DNA of 64,000 nt from Variovorax sp. OK212. GTDB taxonomy: Bacteria; Pseudomonadota; Gammaproteobacteria; Burkholderiales; Burkholderiaceae_C. The notes under the pieces were generated by a model that searched no databases, was not told where the DNA came from, and saw only the letters and a program-made list of their open reading frames with translations. Shown piece by piece: positions 17,086-24,590 of the stretch (position 1 is the first letter of the stretch; the number at the start of each line of letters is the position of its first letter). Made by a program: the position numbers and the translations under genes. The stretch lies in the NCBI RefSeq assembly GCF_900112425.1, contig NZ_FOLP01000027.1:1-64000 (forward strand), written 5' to 3'.

Positions 17086-17125
17086 AGGGGGCCATACACC
17101 ATACGCACCCACAGGGTGCCGACAA
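17086..17125 (-). other. Origin of transfer (oriT) nick region, R388-type
   Basis: On the minus strand a perfect hairpin GCACCC-TGT-GGGTGC (17119-17105) is followed by GTATGGTGT/ATGGCCC. R388 oriT, as I recall it, reads GCACC-GAAA-GGTGC then GTATTGTCT/ATAGCCC. The spacing from hairpin to the expected nick (between 17096 and 17095) is the same and most bases agree. The nicked strand would lead into the stbABC-like operon and transfer the trw/virB genes last, exactly the R388 polarity. It lies in the gap between the stbA-like and trwA-like genes. Confidence 0.8.
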
Positions 17126-17222
17126 ACCCGCATGGCGCCTCGATTCGGCGGTGTTACAGGCGCGTTGGCAGTGTGACGTGCTTCCAGTCCTTCCTCTGAC
17201 GTCGCAGTCCGGGCGGTAACAC

Positions 17223-17576
17223 ATGGCCAAGTACGTCCCACTCAGGTTCAACGACGCCGAAGAGCGCGTTCTTCTTCGCCTCTTCGCTGCATCCGGAGAC
17301 ACCGCTCTCGGCACCCACATCAAGCGCATCTACTTCGATGCGTCGAATCCCAATACCGAGGCACTGCAGCGCTTCAGACACGAGCTCGAAGGCCTTCGCG
17401 AAAGCGTCGAGCGGTGGCAGGGCAGCAGCGCTGGTGGCGTTGACCCGCAACTGCTCGTGAGCCTGCTCTGCGGGATCTACCTGATGGTGCGCAAATCCGT
17501 CACCGAAGGTGTGCGTGCTCAGGCCGATCAGCTCGTCGACGCAACGGCTGTGGAGAATTACCTGAGGGGACGTTGA
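17223..17576 (+). CDS. TrwA-like relaxosome accessory protein
   Basis: A 117-residue protein (TrwA of R388 is 121). The N-terminus, MAKYVPLRFNDAEERVLLRLFAASGD, has the strand-helix-helix pattern of ribbon-helix-helix DNA-binding proteins; the C-terminal part is helical and may mediate tetramer formation. In R388 TrwA binds two sites at oriT, stimulates relaxase nicking and the coupling-protein ATPase, and represses trwABC. The gene lies ~100 bases from the oriT nick site and overlaps the coupling-protein gene (TGATG), as expected for the first gene of a trwABC operon. Confidence 0.75.
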   Translation: MAKYVPLRFNDAEERVLLRLFAASGDTALGTHIKRIYFDASNPNTEALQRFRHELEGLRESVERWQGSSAGGVDPQLLVSLLCGIYLMVRKSVTEGVRAQADQLVDATAVENYLRGR

Positions 17577-19171
17577 TGATCGCTGGCCATCGAACGCCCG
17601 ATCAGGCCTTGCGCGCCTGGCTGTCGTTGGCCGTCTTGGTGCTGGTCCTCTTCGGATGGCTCGTGGGTGCCGCTCTCTACTATCGGGTGCCCGATGTCCT
17701 GATCGTGCGCGGGATCTGGTTCGCGGCTCGCGCGACGCCCGGTGTCCCGGCGCTTTGGATCGGCCCGCTGTGTGGACTGCTCGCAGGGATCGCTGTCTTC
17801 GTGGTGGCCGTGCGCAGGTATGCCAATCACTTCGGTGGTGCTGTCTTCGTCGCCCGGCTGCGCGGGCCGCGCATGGTCAGCGAGCACGTCTTGGCGTCGA
17901 TCACACGAGACAAGAAGGGCCAGCTTCGCTTTGCCGGCATTCCCGTTCCGCAGGCGGTCGAGAGTACGCAGTTCTTCATCGGGGGCTCGACCGGGACTGG
18001 CAAAAGCGTGTGCATCGCCGACTACATCGAAAGCGCGCGCGCCCGGGGCGACCGCCTCATCTGCATCGATCCGGATGGCGCTTCCATGCGGTTTTTCCAT
18101 GCGCCCGGTGACAAGATCCTCAACCCTTTCGATAAGAGAAGCCAGGGCTGGAGCATCTTCAACGAGATTCGCACCAGCTTCGACTGCGAGCAGTACGCGA
18201 TCAGCCTGATTCCGCGCAGCCCCTCCACCGAGCAGGAAACGTGGAACAGCATGGGAAGAACCGTCGTGAGCGAAACGCTCGCGGTCCTGCTGCGCCAAGG
18301 CCAGGGAACCACCGAGCGCTTGGTGCATTGGCTGACGACGGCGAGCAACGAAGATCTCAGAGCGTTGCTCGCCGGGACGCCCGCGGCAGGTTGTTTTCAC
18401 GGGGCGACAGAGACGCTCGCGAGCATCCGCACCGTGCTCACGCAGTACATCACGCCTCACAAGCACTTGCCGTCTGGCGACTTTTCATTTCGGGACTGGC
18501 TCGATGACGGGCAGGGGAGCTTGTGGATCACCTGGCGTGAAGACATGCTGCAGGCGCTCAAGCCGCTGATCTCCTGCTGGGTCGATGTCACGTGCGCCAG
18601 CGTGCTCTCGATGCCCGAAGATCCCGCGCGGCGCATGCATCTCGTGTGTGACGAACTCGACTCGCTCGAGAAGCTCAACTACATCGTCGATGCGGCCACC
18701 AAGGGGCGCAAGAAGGGACTGCGCATCGTGCCTGGTGTGCAGTCGCTCGCGCAGCTCAACAACACGTACGGCAGGAACGATGCGCTCACCTTGCGCAATT
18801 GCTTTCGAAGCGCATTCCTGTGCGGGATCGGCGAACTGGACACTTACACGGCCGAGGAATTCTCCCGTGCCCTTGGCGAACATACCGTGCTACGGCGCGC
18901 GCCCAGCTTGTCGCTGGGCAGCGCAGGCGGCAAAGGTACGGTCTCTCACCGTCAGGACACAGAGCGCATGGTATCGCCGGCAGAATTCCATCTGCTGCCC
19001 AACCTGACGGGCTACGTGAAGCTGGCGGGCGACTACCCGCTCGCGCGCGTGAGCATGAAATACAAGGCCCGGCAGGCAGTCGTGCCGCCCATTGTGCTGG
19101 CCGATGTTTTCCAGGGCGAGCCTGACGCGCAAAGCACGCTGTTCGCCGCGAACGACGAGACTTCTGCCTGA
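17576..19171 (+). CDS. TrwB/VirD4-type coupling protein
   Basis: A 531-residue T4SS coupling ATPase (TrwB 507). Two N-terminal membrane segments (about residues 15-36 and 61-79) anchor a cytosolic RecA-like motor with Walker A GGSTGTGKS (136-144) and Walker B MHLVCDELDSL. Following motifs such as ATKGRKKGLRIVPGVQSLAQL are typical of the TrwB/TraD family. It links the relaxosome to the secretion channel. I start it at the ATG at 17576, which overlaps the trwA stop; a TTG at 17573 precedes it in frame. The stop is ten bases before the relaxase start. Confidence 0.93.
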   Translation: MIAGHRTPDQALRAWLSLAVLVLVLFGWLVGAALYYRVPDVLIVRGIWFAARATPGVPALWIGPLCGLLAGIAVFVVAVRRYANHFGGAVFVARLRGPRMVSEHVLASITRDKKGQLRFAGIPVPQAVESTQFFIGGSTGTGKSVCIADYIESARARGDRLICIDPDGASMRFFHAPGDKILNPFDKRSQGWSIFNEIRTSFDCEQYAISLIPRSPSTEQETWNSMGRTVVSETLAVLLRQGQGTTERLVHWLTTASNEDLRALLAGTPAAGCFHGATETLASIRTVLTQYITPHKHLPSGDFSFRDWLDDGQGSLWITWREDMLQALKPLISCWVDVTCASVLSMPEDPARRMHLVCDELDSLEKLNYIVDAATKGRKKGLRIVPGVQSLAQLNNTYGRNDALTLRNCFRSAFLCGIGELDTYTAEEFSRALGEHTVLRRAPSLSLGSAGGKGTVSHRQDTERMVSPAEFHLLPNLTGYVKLAGDYPLARVSMKYKARQAVVPPIVLADVFQGEPDAQSTLFAANDETSA

Positions 19172-19181
19172 GGAGACGCGC

Positions 19182-22100
19182 ATGCTCTCGTTCAAATTCG
19201 TGGCGAACGCTGCAGGCGCGGCGCACTATTTCGAGACCTCCGATGACTACTACGGCAAGGAAGGCCATCGCGGCGAGTGGATGGGAGCCGGCGCTGCAGC
19301 GCTGGGGCTCGGAGAGCGCGAAGGCGTCGAGCGGGAGGCGTTCCAGCAACTGCTCGACGGACATCTCCCAGACGGACAGCGCGTCCGCGCGAGCCGCACC
19401 CGCGCCGCGAAGGACCGCAAGGGAATCGATTTCACATTCAGTGCACCCAAGTCGGTGAGCATCCAGGCGCTGCTGATGGGGGATTCGCGCGTCATCGCGG
19501 CGCACGATGCAGCGGTGCGGGAAAGCCTGCAGCTGCTGCAGACATTCGCCGCGGCGCGCCGCAAGGAGCGCGGCCTGTCGTTTCGCGAGCAAACAGGCAT
19601 CCTCGTGGCCGCGGCGTTTCGCCATGAACTGTCACGCGCCCAGGATCCGCAATTGCACACGCATGCGATCGTGATGAATCTCACGCGACGTGCGGACGGC
19701 CAGTGGCGTGCCCTGTCCAACGAGGACCTGTTGCGCAACGTGCGGATGGTCGGCGCGTTCTACCGAGCTACGCTGGCAACGCACCTGCGTCGGCTGGATT
19801 TCGATCTGCGCGAGACCAGCAAGGGCGGCTGGGAGCTCGCCCACATTCCTGACGCCGCGGTACGGCTTTTCAGCCAGCGCAGCAAGGAGATCGAAAGGCT
19901 GTTGGCGGCCAGTGGCCATGATCGCAGCCACGCCAGTTCCGCGCAAAAACAGGTCATCGCGCTGGCCTCGCGCCCCAGGAAGACGGAGGCTGACCGCGCC
20001 TGGCTGCACGCGCATTGGCTGGACACGGCGAGGGAGGCGGGGCTGGATTTGGCCGTGCAAGGTGCTTTTGCGGCGGCGGCTCGACGCAGCGCCCGCCGTC
20101 TGGGCAGGGCGCTGCACCAGGCGACGGTCATGAACGCCGAAGCGACAGCGAGGGCCGACGCCGCGATCGATTTTGCAATCGCTCATCTTGCGGAGCGACA
20201 GGGTGTCTTCTCTCGCGCGGAACTGCTCGAAGTGGCGTACGGTCGTGCGGCGGCCCACGCTGCGCCCAGCGCCGTGGATGCGGCCCTTGGGCGCGCTCGG
20301 TGCGACGGCCGGCTTGTGCCTGAACTCGCGCTGTACCAGACGGCGCGTTCGCTCAACATGTCCGCCTCCGCGATCGCAAAGGATCCGCAGGCCAGTCGCT
20401 TCAAGGCCCACGACGACGCGGAGAAGCTCACTCGAAGCTCATGGATTGCGCTGACGATGGCGGCGCGCGGGCAGACGCACACGCAAGCCCAAAGCGCCGT
20501 GGACGCAGCCATCCAGCGCGGCGCCCTCGTGGCCTCCGAGCCGCGCTTCGCCACACCCGCTGCGCGTCGCAGCGAGCTGCACCTTCTTGCAATCGAGCGC
20601 GCCGGCAGGGGCGCCGTGCCAGCGGTCTCGTCCCCCAGCGCCGTGAACCGGCTGCTGACAGGCAGTGACCTCAACAAGGGGCAGCGCGAGGCGGTGGCCA
20701 TGGTTCTTTCGTCGAACGATCGGTTCGTCGGCATCCAGGGCCTGGCCGGCACAGGCAAGAGCCACATGCTCAGCAAAGCCGTGCAGGGTATCCGCGCAGA
20801 AGCCGCGCGATTGTCACTGCTGCGCGGCTACCACGTCGTGGGCGTTGCGCCCTACGCCTCTCAAAACAGAGCGTTGGAGGCGCTCGGGATGGAGTCACAG
20901 ACGCTGGCCTCGCTGCTCGCGCGCAAGGGCCAGCAGGAGCGGCTTGGCGCGCGAAGCATCGTGTTCCTCGATGAAGCGGGTGTTGTGCCTGCGCACCAGC
21001 TCGAGCATCTGATGGCCATCATCGAGCGCCAGAATGCGCGTCTGGTCTTGACCGGGGATCGGCATCAGACGCATGCGGTGGAGGCTGGCAAGCCATTCGA
21101 ACAGCTTCAGGACGCCGGGATGACGAGGGCTTTCCTGAGCGAGGTGGTCCGGCAGAAGAACGAATCGATCCGGGCCGCCGTCGTGCATGCGGCGCGGCGT
21201 GAGGTGCCATTGTCCGTGGCGCTGCTGCGCCATGCGGTGGTCGAGGAACGCGAGGACGCCCGCAGGCACGGCATGGTCGCCCAAGCCTACCTGCGGCTGG
21301 AACCGCGCGAGCGTGATGACACCTTGATCGTGGCCGGAACCAACGACGCACGCCGCAGCATCAATGCGCTGGTGCGCACAGGGCTCGACCTGTACGGCGG
21401 ACAACGCGTTCGGGTGCTTGAACCGGTAGACATGACCCGTGCCGAGCTCAAGTCAGCGCAGAGCTACGACATCGGGCAGGTCATCGTGCCGCAGCGCAGC
21501 TACGGGACGCAACTGCGCAAGGGCGAGCAGCTGCGAGTCGTTGGCTTCGATCGCCAGGCAGGGCGCGACTGCCTGAGCGTGCAACGCGAGGACGGCGTGG
21601 CGGTTTCCTTCGATCCGTCGAGGCGATCGGTGTTGCGCGTCTATCGGCCGGACACGGTGGACATCGCGCCGGGGGACTGGGTGAGAGTCACGGCCAATGA
21701 TCCGGTGGTGGGCGTGCGCAACGGCGAGCGCTTTCGCGTGGTCGCGGTGGACGGGAGCACCGTCACTCTGGGCGGGCAGGATGCGCGCTTTCGCTTGGAT
21801 CGCGCGCGCGCGCTGCATCTTCAGCATGCGTACGCCAGCACCGTTCATTCCGCCCAAGGCCTGACAAGTGCACGCGTGCTCGTGGACGCCAACACACGCA
21901 GCCTGTCGAGCAATCGCGCAGTCTTCTACGTCGCGATTTCCCGTGCGCGTCACCATGTCACCCTCTTTACCGACGACGCGTCGAAGCTAGCGAGTGCAAT
22001 GAGTCGAGAGCCCAAGAAATTCGCCGCACTCGAGCTGAGAGACGACCGCCGCGAATCTGACCTTCTGAACGGCCGGCTGGCGCGGTTGCCATCGGGTGCT

Positions 22101-22190
22101 CGTGCAGCGAAACTGGCGGCAAACCTCAAGCCGCGTGAGGGTTCGCGGGGCGCGCCCGTTCGGGACAACGCCTTACGTGCGGTGCGCTGA
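19182..22190 (+). CDS. TrwC-like MobF relaxase-helicase
   Basis: A 1002-residue conjugative relaxase (TrwC 966). The N-terminal HUH domain has catalytic tyrosines at Tyr16 and Tyr23/24 (AHYFETSDDYYGKE) and the three-histidine metal site: His148, then DPQLHTH with His159 and His161. The C-terminal half is a RecD/TraI-type helicase with Walker A GLAGTGKSHML at about residue 520 and later motifs such as VFLDEAGVVP, LTGDRHQ, and a final motif ASTVHSAQGLT with YVAISRAR. It nicks oriT, stays bound to the 5' end and unwinds the transferred strand. The ATG at 19182 has GAGGAGAC upstream; any in-frame extension from 19092 would overlap the trwB gene. Confidence 0.95.
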   Translation: MLSFKFVANAAGAAHYFETSDDYYGKEGHRGEWMGAGAAALGLGEREGVEREAFQQLLDGHLPDGQRVRASRTRAAKDRKGIDFTFSAPKSVSIQALLMGDSRVIAAHDAAVRESLQLLQTFAAARRKERGLSFREQTGILVAAAFRHELSRAQDPQLHTHAIVMNLTRRADGQWRALSNEDLLRNVRMVGAFYRATLATHLRRLDFDLRETSKGGWELAHIPDAAVRLFSQRSKEIERLLAASGHDRSHASSAQKQVIALASRPRKTEADRAWLHAHWLDTAREAGLDLAVQGAFAAAARRSARRLGRALHQATVMNAEATARADAAIDFAIAHLAERQGVFSRAELLEVAYGRAAAHAAPSAVDAALGRARCDGRLVPELALYQTARSLNMSASAIAKDPQASRFKAHDDAEKLTRSSWIALTMAARGQTHTQAQSAVDAAIQRGALVASEPRFATPAARRSELHLLAIERAGRGAVPAVSSPSAVNRLLTGSDLNKGQREAVAMVLSSNDRFVGIQGLAGTGKSHMLSKAVQGIRAEAARLSLLRGYHVVGVAPYASQNRALEALGMESQTLASLLARKGQQERLGARSIVFLDEAGVVPAHQLEHLMAIIERQNARLVLTGDRHQTHAVEAGKPFEQLQDAGMTRAFLSEVVRQKNESIRAAVVHAARREVPLSVALLRHAVVEEREDARRHGMVAQAYLRLEPRERDDTLIVAGTNDARRSINALVRTGLDLYGGQRVRVLEPVDMTRAELKSAQSYDIGQVIVPQRSYGTQLRKGEQLRVVGFDRQAGRDCLSVQREDGVAVSFDPSRRSVLRVYRPDTVDIAPGDWVRVTANDPVVGVRNGERFRVVAVDGSTVTLGGQDARFRLDRARALHLQHAYASTVHSAQGLTSARVLVDANTRSLSSNRAVFYVAISRARHHVTLFTDDASKLASAMSREPKKFAALELRDDRRESDLLNGRLARLPSGARAAKLAANLKPREGSRGAPVRDNALRAVR

Positions 22191-22218
22191 GACGTCCGCC
22201 GAGTGCTCTGCTGCGGGG

Positions 22219-23070
22219 TTAGAAACCGCTTTGAAGAGCGGATACGAGCAGCGGCAGTTGGACCGGCTTTTCCAGAAACTGGGCACGATGCCTCGCCACG
22301 GCGTCCGCCAGATCGGCGAGGTCTTGGGACGCGCCAGTCATCCGGGAACCCAGCAGCACGAGCGCGCACGGTGCCTTGTGCGTCCGAAGGGCCGCCAGCA
22401 ACGCAGGATCCTGACCACGGGCTGAGGACCAGTCGATGACATATCCGTCAAATGCAGCTTGCGCCGCGGCCGCGAGGAGTTCGGTGCTCGCGCTGAATGG
22501 GCATGCATCCAGCCCAGCGCGGGCGAGTTGCTCGCACAGTGCCTTTGCGGATCGGGGGTTGGTGTCGAATACCGCCACACGCTTGGCGGCGGGACGCACA
22601 GACTGGTCGATCGCCATGCGCGTGATCCGCAGTGCGTGCGCTGGCGGCGCTGACTGTGCGGGCATCACCACGTAACTCCCTCCCATCGGCAGGGCGACGA
22701 AAAGGTCATCGGGCGAGGGCTTCCCCTCCGGCCCGAGCCAGATCCGACAAGCGGCGTTCGAGGCGCCCACGCACAGCGTGGCATCGACGCCCTTGGTGGA
22801 ATCCACAGGACCATCGTCGGCGCGTGATGACGCAGGCGCGACGACGTGGCCGAGCGTCTCGCCGAAATGTTCAGCGAGTGCATGAAGTTCCTCGAGCGTC
22901 CAAGCCGTGCTCTTGCTGACACGCTGATGGGCCGCCGCACGTGAGAGGTCGAAGAACTCGCCCACAAAGGCCGAGTGCCGGTGCTTGGGGACACCGTGCC
23001 GCTCCAAAAGCGCCCGGACGGCCTGTGCGCCGCGCGACACGTTGTCGTCGTCAGAAGAGGAGTTCGTCAT
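22219..23070 (-). CDS. HTH-receiver regulator (BetR-type N-terminus), divergent from virB1
   Basis: A 283-residue protein of inverted architecture. Residues about 20-75 form a helix-turn-helix of the BetR kind (FFDLSRAAAHQRVSKSTAWTLEELHALAEHFGETLG). Residues about 163-283 form a receiver-like domain (VAVFDTNPRSAKALCEQL, the candidate phospho-site Asp213 in YVIDW, LVLLGSRM, and FLEKPVQLP). The first acidic pocket is reduced to one Asp (169). Between them is a linker of ~85 residues. It lies on the opposite strand between the relaxase and virB1 and shares a 145-base AT-rich promoter region that is full of CAAGAC half-sites. It is therefore the obvious candidate for the regulator of the virB operon. 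No kinase is linked. Confidence 0.75.
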   Translation of the reverse strand: MTNSSSDDDNVSRGAQAVRALLERHGVPKHRHSAFVGEFFDLSRAAAHQRVSKSTAWTLEELHALAEHFGETLGHVVAPASSRADDGPVDSTKGVDATLCVGASNAACRIWLGPEGKPSPDDLFVALPMGGSYVVMPAQSAPPAHALRITRMAIDQSVRPAAKRVAVFDTNPRSAKALCEQLARAGLDACPFSASTELLAAAAQAAFDGYVIDWSSARGQDPALLAALRTHKAPCALVLLGSRMTGASQDLADLADAVARHRAQFLEKPVQLPLLVSALQSGF

Positions 23071-23102
23071 TCATATTGTTCCGAGACGTAACCAATGCTT
23101 TT

Positions 23103-23159
23103 CAAGACGATGTCAAGGCAGTAGTCTTGCAAAACAAGACATTCAAGATGAGTGTCTTC
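23103..23159. promoter_or_regulatory. Cluster of CAAGAC/GTCTTG half-sites between the regulator and virB1
   Basis: An AT-rich divergent promoter region. It contains a perfect palindrome GTCTTG-CAAAA-CAAGAC (23124-23140) and additional half-sites CAAGAC at 23103, CAAGAT at 23143 and GTCTTC at 23154, roughly one helical turn apart. This is the likely binding site of the HTH-receiver protein encoded at 22219-23070. Control of both divergent units is an inference. Confidence 0.6.
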
Positions 23160-23215
23160 TACAAGTGTACTTCTAGTCGCCTATGCTCCTTTTCGGAGCG
23201 CGGGAGAACTTCAGC

Positions 23216-23839
23216 ATGGACGGTTTCGCGCTGCTCGACCAATGTGCTCCGCTTGTCGCAACGTCACTGATGCGAGCGCTCGTGCACGTCGAATCGTCCT
23301 GGCGACCTTTCGCCATTGGCATGGATGCGGGCGCGGCGCCTGTGAGCCAGCCCGACACCCTGACGCAAGCGGTAGCCCAGGCCAAGGCGCTCGTCAAAAC
23401 GGGCCGGCGCTTCTCGGTAGGGTTGGCCCAGATCCACGCTCGCAACGTGGCGCGCTTCGGGATGTCTTGGGAGGACGCGTTCGATCCCTGCACGAATCTT
23501 CGCGCGGGGCAGGAGATTCTTCGCGGCTTCTATGGCCATGCGCGAGCCGCCGGGTACACCGGAGATGGCGCCGTCCGGGCGGCGCTGCGGGGATACAACG
23601 CCGGAGACATCGGGCGAGGCGTGGCGAACGGCTACGCAAGCCGTGTGATCGGATACGCGCAAGGCGGCGCAGTCGCGCGGTCACGCGCGGCTGACGCGCA
23701 AGGCACCCTTGCTTCTGCATCGCCCGTCTCGCTTCAGATGACGACTTCGGCGTTGCGCGCGGACCGCACTGAGAAGTCATCGACGTCAGAGGAAACACTG
23801 GACATCTTCGAGCAAAAGCCGGCTGTCCAAGGCTTCTAG
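23216..23839 (+). CDS. virB1: VirB1-like lytic transglycosylase
   Basis: A 207-residue T4SS transglycosylase that opens the peptidoglycan for channel assembly. The SLT-type catalytic glutamate lies in ALVHVESSWRPFAIG; later motifs are SVGLAQIHARN and AALRGYNAGD. The C-terminal third is low complexity and variable, as in VirB1. No clear signal peptide is seen from the chosen ATG (23216, after GGGAGAA); an in-frame ATG at 23183 would extend it. It is the first gene of an eleven-gene operon transcribed from the divergent region upstream. Confidence 0.85.
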   Translation: MDGFALLDQCAPLVATSLMRALVHVESSWRPFAIGMDAGAAPVSQPDTLTQAVAQAKALVKTGRRFSVGLAQIHARNVARFGMSWEDAFDPCTNLRAGQEILRGFYGHARAAGYTGDGAVRAALRGYNAGDIGRGVANGYASRVIGYAQGGAVARSRAADAQGTLASASPVSLQMTTSALRADRTEKSSTSEETLDIFEQKPAVQGF

Positions 23840-23882
23840 CCTGGCGTGACTCAACGTGACATCCCACGAGATGGAGCCTCTT

Positions 23883-24251
23883 ATGAAGTCAGCCAGACGG
23901 TCAATTACCCAGTCTCAAACTCCGGACCTCCTCGTCGGAGGGTCCTTGCGGCGCATGTGCGCTTTGGTCGTCGCACTGACCACGCTGGATCCAGCCCTTG
24001 CGCAAAGCCTCAAACAGGCGGGCGTCAATATCTTCACCGCGATCTACGGCGTCGTCGGTGTCATCGGCGCCATCGCCTGTCTGGTCACGCTGCTGAACTG
24101 GGTCACCGGCAACTGGCTGGGCCGAGAGGATCCAAAGAAGATCTTCTTTCAGGCATTGTTGGGCACAGCGCTGGCATTCGGTGTGGTGGCGATCATCCAG
24201 TTCGTCAAGGATGCGGTGGGAGGCTCTGCCTCCGGCATCTCGAGCCTCTGA
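23883..24251 (+). CDS. virB2: VirB2-like pilin (TrbC/VirB2 family)
   Basis: A 122-residue major pilus subunit precursor. An N-terminal signal region (RRMCALVVALTTLDPALA, likely cut after the second Ala) precedes the mature pilin, which has two hydrophobic helices (GVNIFTAIYGVVGVIGAIACLVTLLNW and IFFQALLGTALAFGVVAIIQFV) separated by a short basic loop. This is the family pattern. I prefer the ATG at 23883, which has GGAG 8-11 bases upstream; in-frame ATGs at 23856 and 23871 also exist. Confidence 0.88.
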   Translation: MKSARRSITQSQTPDLLVGGSLRRMCALVVALTTLDPALAQSLKQAGVNIFTAIYGVVGVIGAIACLVTLLNWVTGNWLGREDPKKIFFQALLGTALAFGVVAIIQFVKDAVGGSASGISSL

Positions 24252-24260
24252 GGTCAGCAC

Positions 24261-24590
24261 ATGGCCGACCCACGCCACGACGAGCCGCCGCTGGAGCGGG
24301 TGACGGTGTATCGCGGGCCACAGGTGCCCGTTCTGCAGGCCTACGTCCCGCTGCCGGTCTTCGGCATCGAATGCATGGTGTTGCTTCTGGCTGTTCGCCT
24401 TGTGGGGTTCTGGAGTCTGCTGCTGCTGCCCTTACACCTGATTTTGGTGTTGCGCACGAACGAGAACCCGTTCTGGGTTCGGGATCTGACAGCCAGCTAT
24501 CGGTACCGCTGGTTTGCCACCAACCGGCGGCGCGGCGTGGACGGCGCCGTCGTGTTCACGCCTCATCTGAGCCGTCGCGAGGTGCACTGA
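24261..24590 (+). CDS. virB3: VirB3-like inner-membrane protein
   Basis: A 109-residue VirB3. After a short cytosolic start (RVTVYRGPQVPVL) come one or two close membrane helices (GIECMVLLLAVRLVGFWSLLLLPLHLILVL), then the conserved ENPFW and a basic tail. VirB3 works with VirB4 at the inner membrane. Its stop overlaps the virB4 start (TGATG), which indicates translational coupling. Confidence 0.88.
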   Translation: MADPRHDEPPLERVTVYRGPQVPVLQAYVPLPVFGIECMVLLLAVRLVGFWSLLLLPLHLILVLRTNENPFWVRDLTASYRYRWFATNRRRGVDGAVVFTPHLSRREVH

